Assembly (NCBI GenBank): GCA_963693305.1
Contig: OY855906.1
Coordinates: forward strand, 3,232,001 to 3,296,000
Length of the DNA: 64,000 nt
Source: Meandrina meandrites
Taxonomy: Eukaryota; Cnidaria; Anthozoa; Scleractinia; Meandrinidae
Direction of reading: 5' to 3'
This document shows positions 26,101 through 37,989 of this stretch, piece by piece (the first letter of the stretch is position 1; the number at the start of each line of letters is the position of its first letter). The notes under the pieces are model-generated. The model made no database searches. It was given only the letters and a program-made list of their open reading frames with translations, and was not told the origin of the DNA. The position numbers and the translations under genes are program-made.

Positions 26101-26814
26101 CGTGATCGGCGCCTGGGGACGAGGCAGGTAGGCAAGCTATGGGCTTTTTAACACCGATGAAGGGTACTGCCCGAAACGTTTGTTGTTAATATTAACACTT
26201 AAGAAGTTTTCTCATTTACATTTTACAGGCTACTGGGTAAACGAGGATGCGTAGTAGCACTGAAATTGTTAAAAAGAGAAAGTTACAACAGCAGCTATAC
26301 GAATTCTGTAAATTAACAAGTTTTTACCGGCCCGAAAAATAATAACGAACTTCTTACAAACCGAGCGCGGGCGGGCCGTACTGGGGAACATTGGCCTGAG
26401 GACATGGCAGGATGGACGCAGCGAGGTCCGTACAAAAAAAGCACTGGATGACCCTTCGGTGCATCCATAAAATCAAGCACATGCCATTCAGAGTAGTTTA
26501 GGTAAAAATAGAATACAGTACTGTAAAACACGAAAAATGTTATATGATAACAGGTATCCTGAGGTACATAGCAGTGACCAAAAAACGAGTTCGTGCATCA
26601 CACCAAAATTCTTGCCTCAAAAATGGATTTATAAACTATTTAAGAAAAGGGATGTTTGTCTTTAACATTCCCAAATCATATTCATGTATCGCACCGAATT
26701 CCAAAGTCTACAAAGGTAATCCAAGCTAGTAATCAATTACTGAGAGTGAAATGAAATTATGAAAATTAACCAGTTGGAAAGCAGCGAAAAGCAGCTATTG
26801 GGAAAATAAAACAA
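23192..26814. other. Astacin 3' flank and intergenic AT-rich DNA
   Basis: No exon series was seen. A patch at 24300-24500 repeats the motif CCCGATTTCTCGA, also present near 19620-19670, suggesting a diverged interspersed repeat. A MITE-like unit lies at 25781-25975. Frames in this stretch are short and composition-driven. Confidence 0.45.
25781..25975. mobile_element. MITE-like inverted repeat
   Basis: GTAACTAGCCTGTAATGCAG at the left pairs imperfectly with CTGCATTGCAGGTTAC at the right. A second copy of the left end (GGTAACTAGCCTGTGAACAG) occurs just upstream near 25719, so the locus is composite. Confidence 0.5.
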
Positions 26815-27251
26815 CAGGCGTCTTGGTCATGCAAACAGTCAACTTTGCCATCGCCACACATTTAAAGGTTTTATAATTGCTTTTATTAGCTGTGGCACAC
26901 TGTAAATTCAAAAGATCTGTTTCAGCCCCAAAGTGCCGATTCAGCTCTATGGCCCCTGGAGCTGATTTGACTCTTCGTGGGGCCATTTTGTTAAATTGGT
27001 CTAAATCGACCCCAGTTAAAACCATTTTAGCCCCACTAAAAGCCAATTTAGCCCACATTGGACAATAATTCAGCTCCTTGGTGCAGATCGGCCCCTATCA
27101 CTAGAGTCATTTTGACTCAATTTGATAGAGCCAATTTCGTTCAAGTCTTTTTGGCCCCATTTTAGGGCCGTATCAGCTCCTATTGGAGGAGCTATTTGAC
27201 CTCGAAAAGGTGGCCCATTTTGTTACAAAACAAAATGGCCCCACAGATCCC

Positions 27252-27448
27252 ACGGGGGCGTTTCCAGGATTTTTCTTAGGAGGGGGTGCACATCTCGGAT
27301 CCGATTTTTCGTATGACGGGGTGCCATAGTTTTTTTTTCCTTTTCTATGTAGAATACCAGTAGTATTAGAAAGGCGCTTGGTCATCTCAGGGTGGGGGAG
27401 GGGGTGGGGTGCACCACCTGCATCTTCCCCCTATATCCGCCCCTGCCC
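27252..27448 (-). mobile_element. G/C-tract MITE inserted in the left motif array
   Basis: This unit interrupts the GGCCCC-type array. Read in reverse it matches 41745-41915: GGGGCAG...GGATATAGGGGG, then a segment with GGGGTGCACC, and the shared middle (CATCTCAGG, TAATACAAC-like, GAATACCAG). Two copies 14 kb apart in opposite orientation show a mobile family. Confidence 0.65.
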
Positions 27449-28618
27449 CATTTATTTGAGTTATCTTGACTCCTATTTCTAGAGTTATTTCCAATAAGCT
27501 AAGATGGCCCTGATTTAGGGTAGATTCGGCTCTTATTAATAGAGCCGGTAATTGGTCATAGGCCTAGACGAGCTGCCACTAACAAGAGAGGTTTATATAT
27601 ACCTCGGCTAGTTCGACAGCGTTGATTGTATCGTTTTTGAAGATATCCGCCGTAAAAATGAGACCGTCAACGCCGGCCCTTTAAAATTTGTAATTCTTTC
27701 GTCAAACGTTGATATTACTGCGTACTGAAGTTTCTCTCGACTTGTAATGTCTATGGATATCAAGGATGGGCTTATTTTTTAATCTACCCCCATCTATTAA
27801 AAGGTAATTTTACGAAGAAATGTTTTCCCTTAGCATGAATTTTCTGTTTTCCAATGGATGTGATTATTTTACGTTTGTGCGCGTTGCGTGCCTGTTTGCT
27901 CTCACCGAGTTACTCTGGGAACAAATGGTACATGCGCAGTGTAAGTTATTCCCGGCGTCCTCTTCGGTACTTTTGGCGCTCGATTCGTAAAACGGTATGC
28001 TACGGTTTCGAAGGTCGCCCTTCATCATTGGAGTGATTTTTACTCGATGTTTTTCATCTCACAAGGCACATTTGAAAGTTCAAACAGCTACATGAAGCCT
28101 TTATACATCGGATGCTGCAAGCATTGTTGACAAAGGTAAGCTCATGTCCATTTGCATCTTGATTCCAGTGGATTGCCTTTCAAGGTAGGCAGCAGCTGCC
28201 AAAGGAAGATTTTCCAACATGCTAGTTTTGAAAAACGTTTATCAATGCTTGGCTTAAATGAAATCCTTAATTTAGCTTTATAAGTTTAGACATGTATTTC
28301 GTTTCACTGTAACAATATTTTCTGCACGTAACTACATGCCTTTCGTACTGGCAAGGAACTGTATGTACATGTACATGTATAAATTTGTACCAGGCAGTAC
28401 CAGGATACTTCTAAGGGAAAACAGTTTTACTGATCATGTGCCCTGTGTAAATAATAAATTCTCAGGGCTAGCTTATTGTACAGTAGTATTATCATTAGGC
28501 AAAGGCACATCTTATGATCCACATGTTTATGTCTGGTTTATCTGCTATGACATTGCAATAAAATGCATGTATACAGCTAATCTTTAATAATATTTAGCAT
28601 GAATTTATATATTTCGGC

Positions 28619-29815
28619 TGGTGCAGTGCTGCTTTATGGTGTGATGAAGGTATACAGTATGCCAGGTTGCCATGCTTAGTTTATGCGAGGAAAGTTATAC
28701 TGTTCAGTGCAATAATATATTCTGAGCCCTTTCTCTTTTGCGCAGTACTGCTTAAAATGTATGGTGTGATTTAGGTATATGCCAGGTTGGAGTGAGGCTT
28801 TAAAGCTGAGGTATCCTGTCCTGTTAGGCATTGATAAATCTCACTGAACTGCACTACACTGCACAGTAGCTATGAGGGGCCCTTAATACATTAATACATG
28901 AACATAAAAATATATTCTCAGCTTTTTACCTTTGGTGCAGTACTACTTTAAATGTATGGTGGGATTTAGGTATATGCCAGGTTGGAGTGAGGCTTCCAGC
29001 TGAGGTATCCTGTCCTGTTAGGCATTGATAAATCTCACTGAACTGCACTACACTGCACAGTAGCTATGAGGGGCCCTTAATACATGAACATAAACATATA
29101 TCCTTAGCTTTTTACCTTTGGTGCAGTACTGCTTTAAATGTATGGTGTGATTTAGGTATATGCCAGGCTGGAGTGAGGCTTTAAAGCTGAGGTATCCTGT
29201 CCTGTTAGGCATTGATAAATCTCACTGAACTGCACTACACTGCACAGTAGCTATGAGGGGCCCTTAATACATGAACATAAAAATATATTCTTAGCTTTTT
29301 ACCTTTGATGCAGTACTGCTTTAAATGTATGGTGTGATTTAGATATATGCCAGGTTGGAGTGAGGCTTTAAAGCTGAGGTATCCTGTCCTGTTAGGCATT
29401 GATAAATCTCACTGAACTGCACTACACTGCACAGTAGCTATGAGGGGCCCTTAATACATGAACATAAAAATATATTCTTAGCTTTTTACCTTTGATGCAG
29501 TACTGCTTTAAATGTATGGTGTGATTTAGGTATATGCCAGGTTGGAGTGAGGCTTTAAAGCTGAGGTATCCTGTTCTGTTAGGCATTGATAAATCTCACT
29601 GAACTGCACTACACTGCACAGTAGCTATGAGGGGCCCTTAATACATGTACATAAAAATATATTCTTAGCTTTTTACCTTTGGTGCAGTACTGCTTTAAAT
29701 GTATGGTGTGATTTAGGTATATGCCAGGTTGGAGTGAGGCTCTCAGCTGAGGTATCCTGTCCTGTTAGGCATTGATAAATCTCACTGAACTGCACTACAC
29801 TGCACAGTAGCTTTG
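28619..29815 (+). repeat. 187-bp tandem repeat, six copies plus one degenerate
   Basis: The landmark GATTTAGGTATATGCCAGG recurs near 28770, 28963, 29149, 29336 (one base changed), 29523 and 29710. Spacings are 193 and then about 187. Each unit also carries GCAGTACTGCTTTAAATG, AGGTATCCTGTCCTGTTAGG, CACTGAACTGCACTACACTG and GAGGGGCCCTTAATACATG. A more diverged partial unit begins near 28619. The central copies are nearly identical, implying recent amplification or homogenisation. Confidence 0.93.
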
Positions 29816-30584
29816 TGTAACAGCCACATATACAACTGTACATGTATTTTGCAAATGACTGTTACAGCGTCAATTGATCAATATGCAGTGCAGCTTAATT
29901 TACAGAGCAAAGTGTTTAAAAAACATCTTTGCACATGTAAATATTAAAAAAATACATTCAATATGGCATCTACTGGACATAGTCAAATAGCCTTAGACAA
30001 AAAGCTGTTTTTGTGATAATTACTGTACTCTCTCTGTCTAACTTTACATGTATTTTTTCATTAATTAATTTTGTACATTGAAATACTTGGTAATGGAATG
30101 CAAAATGATGTAATTGCTTGTATGTTATTTTCAGATGAAAGAGTTGGATGGTCAAATGTACCCAGTAAGTAGAAACCAATATTTTGTTTCCTACACTTTA
30201 TATCAATCTGCATGCAACATTTTCTGTCTGGTGCTTTTTTATTTTTATTTTTCTTTAGCTAACTGCTTAATTTTGCACAAAATAAAACTAATTTTGTTAT
30301 ACAATGTTTATTAAAATAAATAAATTGTTCACAAATTGATTTATAACTACTACTACAGGTTCTCAATAACAGCTTTTTGGCAACAATTTTTATTCTGATG
30401 TGAAGTATATGAAATACTGTAGTTCAAATGTAAATTCCAGAAGTCACAGTTTCAAATCCTGTTGAAGCGCTGAATTTTTACCTGTAGGCTTTTTTTAATT
30501 TCCAGTTTACTTCAATTGGAAAGTTTGCTGCAATAATTTCATTCTGATCCTTTTGGTGATTAGTGTTGTTTTTTGTGTGATTTA

Positions 30585-30858
30585 AAGCGGATTCAGGTTG
30601 AGGCTTAACAGCTTCAGTTGTCGCGTTCATTATTACGGTTTCAAGAATTGATTGCGTTGCGAGGCAAAATGACAGATGTTGCTCTAGAGGCAGGAATGAC
30701 GATGTTCTGTCAGGAAAAAGCATGTTGTAGTTTTCCCAGGAAGAACGTTGGCATTCCCGCCTAGCAACGTCTGTCATTTTGCCTCGCAACGCAATCAATT
30801 CAACCGTGACAACGAATGCGACAACTGAGACCGTTAAACGCTCAACCTGAAACCGCTG
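30585..30858. mobile_element. 274-bp MITE, copy 1 (TA flanked)
   Basis: The unit runs from AAGCGGATTCAGGTTGAG to CTCAACCTGAAACCGCTG between TA dinucleotides. Its interior is palindromic (TTGCGTTGCGAGGCAAAATG pairs with CATTTTGCCTCGCAACGCAA). It is the same family as 48759-49027. TA flanks suggest a Tc1/mariner-type mobiliser. Confidence 0.85.
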
Positions 30859-31005
30859 TATATAGATGTATACATGTATGGGCTTTATTAGCTATGCGTA
30901 GGTAACCAACATTGAAAAATCATGCCATGGCATCGACAGCAATATGCCTTCATGATTGCACCTCATTTTGTTTTTTGCTAGCTTGCCTTTTTCCAGCTAG
31001 TTAAC

Positions 31006-31113
31006 AATTATCCTGCGAAATTATGCGGAATATCGCCTGATACTTAGCCGATGAGGCCGTAGGCCGAGTTGGCTAAAATCAGACAATATTCCGCAAGATT
31101 GAGCAGGATAATT
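31006..31113. mobile_element. 108-bp hairpin MITE
   Basis: AATTATCCTGCGAAATTATG at the left pairs with the right end, which closes GAGCAGGATAATT. GCGGAATAT/ATATTCCGC and TTAGCC/GGCTAA pair further in. The loop carries GAGGCCGTAGGCCGAG. Confidence 0.75.
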
Positions 31114-32781
31114 TTTTTATTATTCAACAAATTGCACAAAATGCTTTTTACAGTGAGAAAAACTTTGTTTGTACAGCACTTTGCAAGATTTCACTCGAAT
31201 CTTGGCAACCTACGTATATCGCAGGATATCTGTTATGTACAGATAACAATGATTTTCTGACCATATATAGGCATTGCTCGAATTTGTTGAATAATAATGT
31301 ATATTATTTCATCCATGTGCATGTATTGTTTTTTTGGGGGGCTAAGAAATACAGTAGACAGTGCAGTTTAATTTGCAGTATAAACACATAACATGTATTA
31401 GCATCAAAATGCACTGTGGTGTACACATGTACACTGTAGTTGCTTGGCAAGCCTCAAAAATAGATTTACAATGTACATGTACATGATTGTAAGAAAAAGT
31501 AGTTGCTTTGACAGACAAAACATGTCTAAGTTAATTACTCCAATTTTTTCTATGTTGTCTTAAACTATGAGAGCTATCATGACAACATGCTTGAATAGTT
31601 ACAAAACCTAATCAAGCATAAACTTGCAAACATGCATGTATACAGCTAGGCTAATATTATTGATCAGATTACTTTTTCAGTGGATAGAGTAACATCCTGT
31701 AGTAAACAAACTATCTACGTGTAGCCACCATATGAGGCTTAAAGCAAACCTGTTTTGTACAGACTTTTTGTTGTTGTCCACTCAGCTGCCATCAGTAACA
31801 ACTTTCCTTTTCTTTGAAGGCTTTTGTATCTGTATACTTAGCTTCCAGTGCTAGCTTCCATCCTCATGTTATTACTATTTTACTATGCACAGTGTAGTAG
31901 GGTGACTCATCTTTTGCTTTTGTTTTTAAATAGAAATTCTTCAGTTGATGATGACCTTGCCATTTTTGTACAACCACAAATTGCAGCCATTGGAGAAGGT
32001 TTTTTGTTGTGCAGTATATTCCAAATCAGAGAAATGTGTGATTCAGTATACTTACAAAATTGCAGTTTTTATTAAGACATGTATGGCATACGGTGAATTT
32101 GCCAGGAAATTTGTGTTTCTGCTTTAAGCTTAATAGGAGAATAAAATATTTTTAAGTGTTCACAAAATGTGTGTCTCCTGTGTATAATATACTGTTATTA
32201 CTGTCTGTTGTGGTTTTTAATTTATATGAAGGCAGTTTTGTGTATTGACTGAAATGGGGCCATTTTTATGCATGCCAATAACCATTTTAGTCCTTGTAAT
32301 AGGGCTATTTTAAATACTTATGGCCCAAAACAGCCCTTACGCAGAATGTCGTTTTAGACGTGATGATGCCAATTTAGTCATTTAAAGTACTTTTGTTTTG
32401 GATATAAATTGGGCTAAATTGGCCACGAAATGGGGGCCAATTTCCTCTCTTTCCGAAAGCATGAAACGGCTCAAGAAGGGCTAATTTGGCCATGCAAACG
32501 TACCATTTCAACCCTTTAAAAAACCAAAACTACCCCCTATTTTTCCAAAACAGCCCTTCTGTGTGTTCGTTTCGACCACCTGTTACAGGGCTATTTCTAC
32601 CCTGTTCATTGGGGCCAAAACGATACCGTTCCAAAAGAGCTAAATTAGCCCCAAAAATAGTACTGTATTTTACTCACCGAAACGGCCCCATTTTTGGGTC
32701 TAAAACAGATCTTTTCGATTTACAGTGCAGGAATTCAAAAAGTTACTGGAATGATAAAACTCCGTGCATGATGTTCGTCTG

Positions 32782-35700
32782 ATAAAAAAAGAAATCTTGT
32801 CCTAAAATAAATGACTCTCATTTAATCCTTTTTCGATCTTTTGTGTGATCGTTGTGCGGCAATTTGTCTTTCTGAAATTAATTTACATAGTAAGATTTGC
32901 TGTTTTGCAAAACTTTTAATCAAATTCTAAAATAAACTGCTTCTTCTTTGCCGACCTATTAAATGAAGTTAAGATTGCCCTTTTTGAGGATATTACATGT
33001 AATACTGGGATTAAAATAAAACGTTTTTGATTGCCTTATCGATTACGGTGAAGAGTGAACAAACAGCTTTTTTTTTTTTCATAAACAAATTAAAAACGGC
33101 GAGCTACGTTGTAGCAGTATTATAAACAAGCAAGTTGGAAAACAGTGCTGTTTGAAGTACGTAGAAAATGCAGCTGTACGACATGAACCAAACGTGAACT
33201 GAATTAAGATAAAATAATATCATATCATATTAAATAAAAAACGATGAATATTGAAAGGTTCCTGACTTACCTAAGCGCACGCAATTTGAAATTTAGGTTT
33301 CAGAGTCGACAACTAAATATAGGTTTGTTTTATTGTAATTTTGTCGACCCAGTCTCGATTTAGATGGCACAAAACACTGAAGTTTTGAATGTAACAGAAC
33401 TGGAAAGAAAGCTGCTGAAAAGATGTGAGGAATACGTGTTTAATGTTTGTTAATTATGGTTGAAAAGTAATAAAGTTGAGAAAACGTTTCCTAGCAACAT
33501 CTGTTATAATGTCTATGACTCTTAAATTTATCCCCCTGGCGTCCTCTGTTTAAAGGGGCTTTTGTCACGGATTTTAACAGATTTTTGAACATCCAATATT
33601 TATATTTGTGGCGTAGCAAACCGAGAAAATAATGGGCCATTTTTATTAACAATTGCTATATTAAAGCACCGAAACTGTTAACAAGCGTCTTTGGCTACGG
33701 ATGGCATGGATGGAAATGGTTTGCAATTTGAAAAATTAAGGCTAAACTTGATTAAAAACATGAAGCAAACAGCGGTAATAAACATTGTGAAAAATCGCAT
33801 TTTACTAACTTGACGTTTCGTATGCTATACAACATACATTTTCAAAAGTATGACCGTTACTAAACTTTTCAAGTTGTTTCCGAGCACCTTCAAAACTCAA
33901 TATTTATAGCCTTAGTTTGATTTTTATTCGTAAATTAAGGTAATATCTTCCTTAAGATGTTCAAAGATAATGTTTTTCATGGGTTAAGTTGCCTACCACT
34001 ATTTTTAGAACAGTTTAGACCAAATATCTGCGAAATCCCCGTGACGCAGCTCCTGAAAGGCAATACTTTCCTTACATGTAAATCTAACGATTTAATCAAT
34101 TTTATTAATTATGATAATTAAAACTATTAATTTCAAAAACAAACTGTTTATTCATTTTGCCGACTGTCACTCAAACTTTCGGCAGTTTTGAGATAGTTCT
34201 TTCCTTTGATAAAGGGTTTTCTTGAAGGATTTAATAAAGGCTTCGAATGGTTTATAATTCAGAATGAACGAAATATTTGATCGATTGATCATAAAACTCG
34301 CGTAGACATCACGGAGTAGGGTGGAAAAACTGCCTCCAGTCAGAAGGTAGGCGTGGAAAACTGATTTATCTTTTACTTTCAAGATGAATTATTTAGACCA
34401 GGTCGCGACAACTGAAGCTATATTAATCTAAACTGAAGGGGAAATCATCGGACTACCCAAGCTGCGAGAGGTTTCTTCCCGCGCGCGGCGAAATACGTCG
34501 AGAACCTCGCAAGAAAAATCTTTGGCTGCCGGGGTACATCATGACACGAAAATCTTGGTGGGAACTCAATCTTAAATGATTTTCGTTTGATGTCTGAATA
34601 TTCTCATCCTACAAATCGAAATGCCTGAGAAAAGGATTTTACTCGGGGCACCCAACGGATCATTTCTGTGAATTTCCAGCTGTTCGGAAGACCTGTTATT
34701 TCCTCAGATTTTCTTTAGCCGGTGAAATGTCACTTCGAACCTTAATAGCTTCATAATATGGTAAAAATAATTAGCAATTAATAATTGGACGAGGTGGAGC
34801 AAAATATCATAATTTGTAAGTGGCGAGCAGATCAATTATTCAAAAAAAAAGGAAGAAAACTGGAAAAGCATAACTTCGCCTTCGTTGTTACGAGCTGGTC
34901 TTCATTCAATTCTCTTTCTTTCAGATATTACCTAAATACATTAAGGGAAATTTTCGTCGCCTTCTTTGTATTCCCGTTGTTTTGCGTGCGTTGTTGACAA
35001 ATCAAACTGCTCTCCCACAACTCTAGAAAACGAGCTACCATTTTTCTTACAATTGAACACAACTACGCAAGAGCAAAATATTATTAGCACTGTTGGACGG
35101 TAATGCGCACGAGCAGACCATTATTTGTAGTATTTGCAGGTCACATGATAGGCTCTCAGTCAGTGAAATGACAGAGAAAACTGCATCGAATGATAACACC
35201 TGTTGTTTTTGTATAGGTAAAAATTTTTTTTTTTTTGGTACAGGAAAATGCCAGCTACGATTTTCGGAAAGGTAACCACAGCTCACAAATTCGGCTAATA
35301 AGATTTTGTTTCCCAAAAGTCAGAGTTTCTGCACTTTATATTCAGATAGAAAATCCGAAAAGATTTAACTGTGTTAGTTTAATTTACACAAATATCTCAT
35401 TAAAAAGGCTCTAAGCGATACGGGACTGAAAACAGTACAATGATATTCCAAGACTTTTGACTGAATGTTGTCCTGTTTTCAGTTTTCAATACTTTTCGAT
35501 ACGATCATAGCTTTAAGCATAAGAATATTAACATTTTACGAAAACTATCTGACACAGAATTGGATTACACTACAGAAAAGCTGTATTTCACGTCACGTGC
35601 TGTACATATTACATGATGTTAGGTTTGGCTTAATCTCAACGAAGACTGTAAGCAGTCTTACGGCCTATAATAAACGCTTTTTAAAGGACTGGTTTGTATG

Positions 35701-35906
35701 TATTGGAATATAAAATGCATAAGGTAATGGTAATGGAAGTCGCGCATTCGGGACAAATGGTCGTAAATGACCATTATCCCTATTCCCTTCTGACATAAAT
35801 ATTTAGTATCTTTGTCATTTCAGGAATTAGAGATCGGAATCACAATACCCACTGGCGAATTGAAAGGGAGATTGGTGTGTTTTTCCAGATACAAAGAAAA
35901 CTGACG
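32782..35906. other. Upstream region of the GPCR
   Basis: AT-rich DNA with no conserved exon. Acceptor-like sites occur just before the GPCR: TTTCAG at about 35823 and TTTTTCCAG at 35888. The receptor mRNA may therefore have a spliced 5' leader. No core promoter was identified. Confidence 0.4.
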
Positions 35907-36983
35907 ATGAATTCTTCCTTCGACAATTCCTCACAGGAAACGATTTCTCCAAGCCCTCCGCCAAGCAAACCTGCTTATGCCATCACTCCCCTTTCTCGAG
36001 CCATTTACTCTATAGTTTCAATTGTAGCATTTCTTGGAAACACCCTTGTTATTCTTGTCTTCGTGTGGGACAAGAAGCTGCTGAAGAAATCCTATAACGT
36101 ATTAATACTATCCCTAGCCATCGCTGATGTGTTGACTGCCGTCACCTTGATCACAAACCCAACTTTTGTTCTTGGTGACTCGCTTCCTTATCCAACCAAT
36201 CGAGTTCTGGGCGAGTTTTTCTGCCGAGTCATATGGAGCCGTTCGATTCTCTTCCAGCTAGTGGCCTTCTCAGTTTACATCTGTATGGTGTTGACAGTTG
36301 AGCGATGGTTCGCTGTGGTCAAGCCTCACAACTACAGCAACGCCTTCAGCAGAAAAAACGTCATGCGATACATCTTCTCTTCTTGGGTGTGTGCAGTTTT
36401 GTTTGGTGGTACAGGAATGATAGAGACAGTGTACAACACTCACTCGCCCAACCAAATCTGCGAGTTCCAGTTTATTGGGAAGGGATCCGTTGCCCGCGTG
36501 CTTCTGGGTATCCTTCAAGTTACCATGAAAATGATTTTTCCTTGCCTTCTCATGATTGGTTTGTACATCCACATGGTTTCCACAGTGAGTAGGTCAGCGG
36601 TTGCGTCAGCTGCAAGCAAGGCTAAACTGCAAGGGAAAATGACACGGATGGTGGGGGTTGCTGCCTTCACTTTAATCATTTGTTACGCGCCAAACCAAAC
36701 CATATATGTGCTTGCAATGGCAGGAAAAACGAAGCTCAACACCCCAGCACACCACGCGAGCGCACTCCTCACTTGTATCGCTAGCTGCGTCAATCCACTT
36801 ATTTACGGGCTAAGCAACAATAATTTCCGCAAGCGCTATCGCGAGATTCTCTTCGCCATTTGCCCCCAAGCGTTTCGAGGGCGCGCCAGGGCCCCACCGG
36901 GACCCCAACCTGTGGTCGCTAATAGGAGGCAGCAGCGCTGTGTACATCCTAGTCCACAGGAACAAGATGAAGACAATCTGTGA
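35907..36983 (+). CDS. Rhodopsin-class (class A) GPCR, single coding exon
   Basis: Seven-helix receptor of the plasma membrane, 358 residues from the ATG at 35907. The upstream in-frame GTG at 35877 is disregarded, because an acceptor-like site lies between the two. Two N-glycosylation sites (N2, N7) start the extracellular N-terminus. Helix 1 carries GN (44-45), helix 2 LAIAD (70-74), helix 3 ends ERW (132-134) in place of DRY, helix 6 has CYAP (259-262) in place of CWLP, and helix 7 has NPLIY (296-300). C106 and C185 can form the usual extracellular disulfide. The tail is Pro/Arg/Gln-rich. The pattern fits peptide or orphan receptors that are expanded in cnidarians, but the ligand cannot be told. 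Confidence 0.93.
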   Translation: MNSSFDNSSQETISPSPPPSKPAYAITPLSRAIYSIVSIVAFLGNTLVILVFVWDKKLLKKSYNVLILSLAIADVLTAVTLITNPTFVLGDSLPYPTNRVLGEFFCRVIWSRSILFQLVAFSVYICMVLTVERWFAVVKPHNYSNAFSRKNVMRYIFSSWVCAVLFGGTGMIETVYNTHSPNQICEFQFIGKGSVARVLLGILQVTMKMIFPCLLMIGLYIHMVSTVSRSAVASAASKAKLQGKMTRMVGVAAFTLIICYAPNQTIYVLAMAGKTKLNTPAHHASALLTCIASCVNPLIYGLSNNNFRKRYREILFAICPQAFRGRARAPPGPQPVVANRRQQRCVHPSPQEQDEDNL

Positions 36984-37576
36984 AGCACGCTCAATCATAA
37001 GCTGGAAATCTCCTTGCTACATCTTCTGAACCGTAAAATTAAACTAACTTTTTAGGAAATTTGGGAGTAGAATTCCGCAGTATATCTTCATTAACTACTT
37101 TTAAGTTCGGCTAGATTTATTATCTCATTCTGATATTTGTTTGCAAGCAGAAATTAGCTAGGGCGATACAATTGTAACACTTGACTGTAAGTCTGTCAGC
37201 CAAAATTGTTTAAACCTTTGAGTTAGCTGAAATGGATCATACACTGCAAATGTTAGTAAGGTACAAATTACAGTTTCAAAAAAAAAAGCACTGCAAATTT
37301 TATTATTGTAACCTTAAATAACCATGCTGGGGTAATTCCTCCCTCCCGGATAAGGAAATTAGTCAAGTAAGCTAAGTCAAGTAATACCACATGAATGGGT
37401 TAATACCATTCGAATCAGGGGAATTCATGGGTGTTACATTAGTAAGGTTAAAAGTTGAATATAATCGTATTCATTCACTACCGGTGCCAATATAGCGTCG
37501 TTTGAGCGTTGAAAGTTGAGTTGTTAAACTCACAGATGGAAATAACTTATTTAAAAATGTCACGGATTTTAAATTC

Positions 37577-37723
37577 AGAGTGGTTTTACTTAACCTGTGA
37601 AACAACATGTAACAATTAGTGCATAATAGTCAAAACTAAACAAAAGAAAACAATGGAATTGGTGTGTACGTAATACTATCTAAAAGTTTAGTTACTATTT
37701 CACAGGTTAAGTAAAATCACTCT
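37577..37723. mobile_element. 147-bp MITE-like inverted repeat
   Basis: AGAGTGGTTTTACTTAACCT at the left and AGGTTAAGTAAAATCACTCT at the right form terminal inverted repeats of about 26 bp, including the adjoining GTGAAA/TTTCAC, with one mismatch. Confidence 0.8.
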
Positions 37724-37928
37724 ACTAACTGTACAAACAAAAGCTAAAGTAGTCACATCGAATTGAAAAAAAAAAAACAACAAAACAATGTAATACTATC
37801 AGAACTCGAAACAAAACATACAACATACAAGCAAGCAAACAAACAAGTAAGCAAATAAGTAAGTACATGCAAATACATAAGTAGGTAAGTATAATTATTA
37901 CTCTGGCCAATCACAAGGGGCTCAGAAT

Positions 37929-37930
37929 AT

Positions 37931-37965
<35 letters not shown>

Positions 37966-37989
37966 TCTATTTATTTATTTATTTATCTA
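37929..37989 (+). repeat. (ATTT)n microsatellite
   Basis: About fifteen ATTT units, with two ATCT variants near the right end. Confidence 0.95.

Larger units (their letters stand above)
28040..32127 (+). ncRNA. Possible spliced transcript inside the 6-kb element
   Basis: Splice-like signals line up on the plus strand: a donor ACAAAG|GTAAGC after 28135, a 30-base exon at 30135-30164 bounded by TTTTCAG and GTAAGT, and an acceptor TAAATAG before 31934. The last exon could end near an AATAAA at about 32142. No single reading frame runs through all pieces, although the last one can be read as VDDDLAIFVQPQIAAIGEGF. It could be a long non-coding RNA, a decayed gene or chance. Confidence 0.22.
26815..32781. 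mobile_element. Candidate 6-kb non-autonomous transposon with subterminal motif arrays
   Basis: The ends are inverted copies: CAGGCGTCTTGGTCATGCA on the left and the complement of CAGACGAACATCATGCACGG on the right. Inside each end a shared block containing ACTGTAAAT(T/C)(C/G)AAAAGATCTG is followed by several hundred bases of degenerate GGCCCC/CCATTTTAG/GAGC motifs (about 26920-27560 and, inverted, 32250-32700). The flanking 9-mers are ATAAAACAA and ATAAAAAAA, a possible duplication with one mismatch in A-rich DNA. The interior holds a 187-bp tandem array, MITEs and exon-like splice signals, but no transposase was seen. Transposase-binding subterminal arrays are known in several DNA transposon superfamilies. 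Single-element status is inference. Confidence 0.5.

Noticed and set aside
28619..29815. CRISPR-like array
   Set aside because: The units are 187-bp contiguous tandem repeats without distinct spacers, in a eukaryotic genome.
35877..35906. Upstream start for the GPCR
   Set aside because: The codon at 35877 is GTG, and an acceptor-like CAG lies between it and the ATG at 35907.
37725..37910. Cys/Leu-rich minus-strand frame
   Set aside because: It is produced by simple AAGTAAGCAAAC-type sequence next to the microsatellite.
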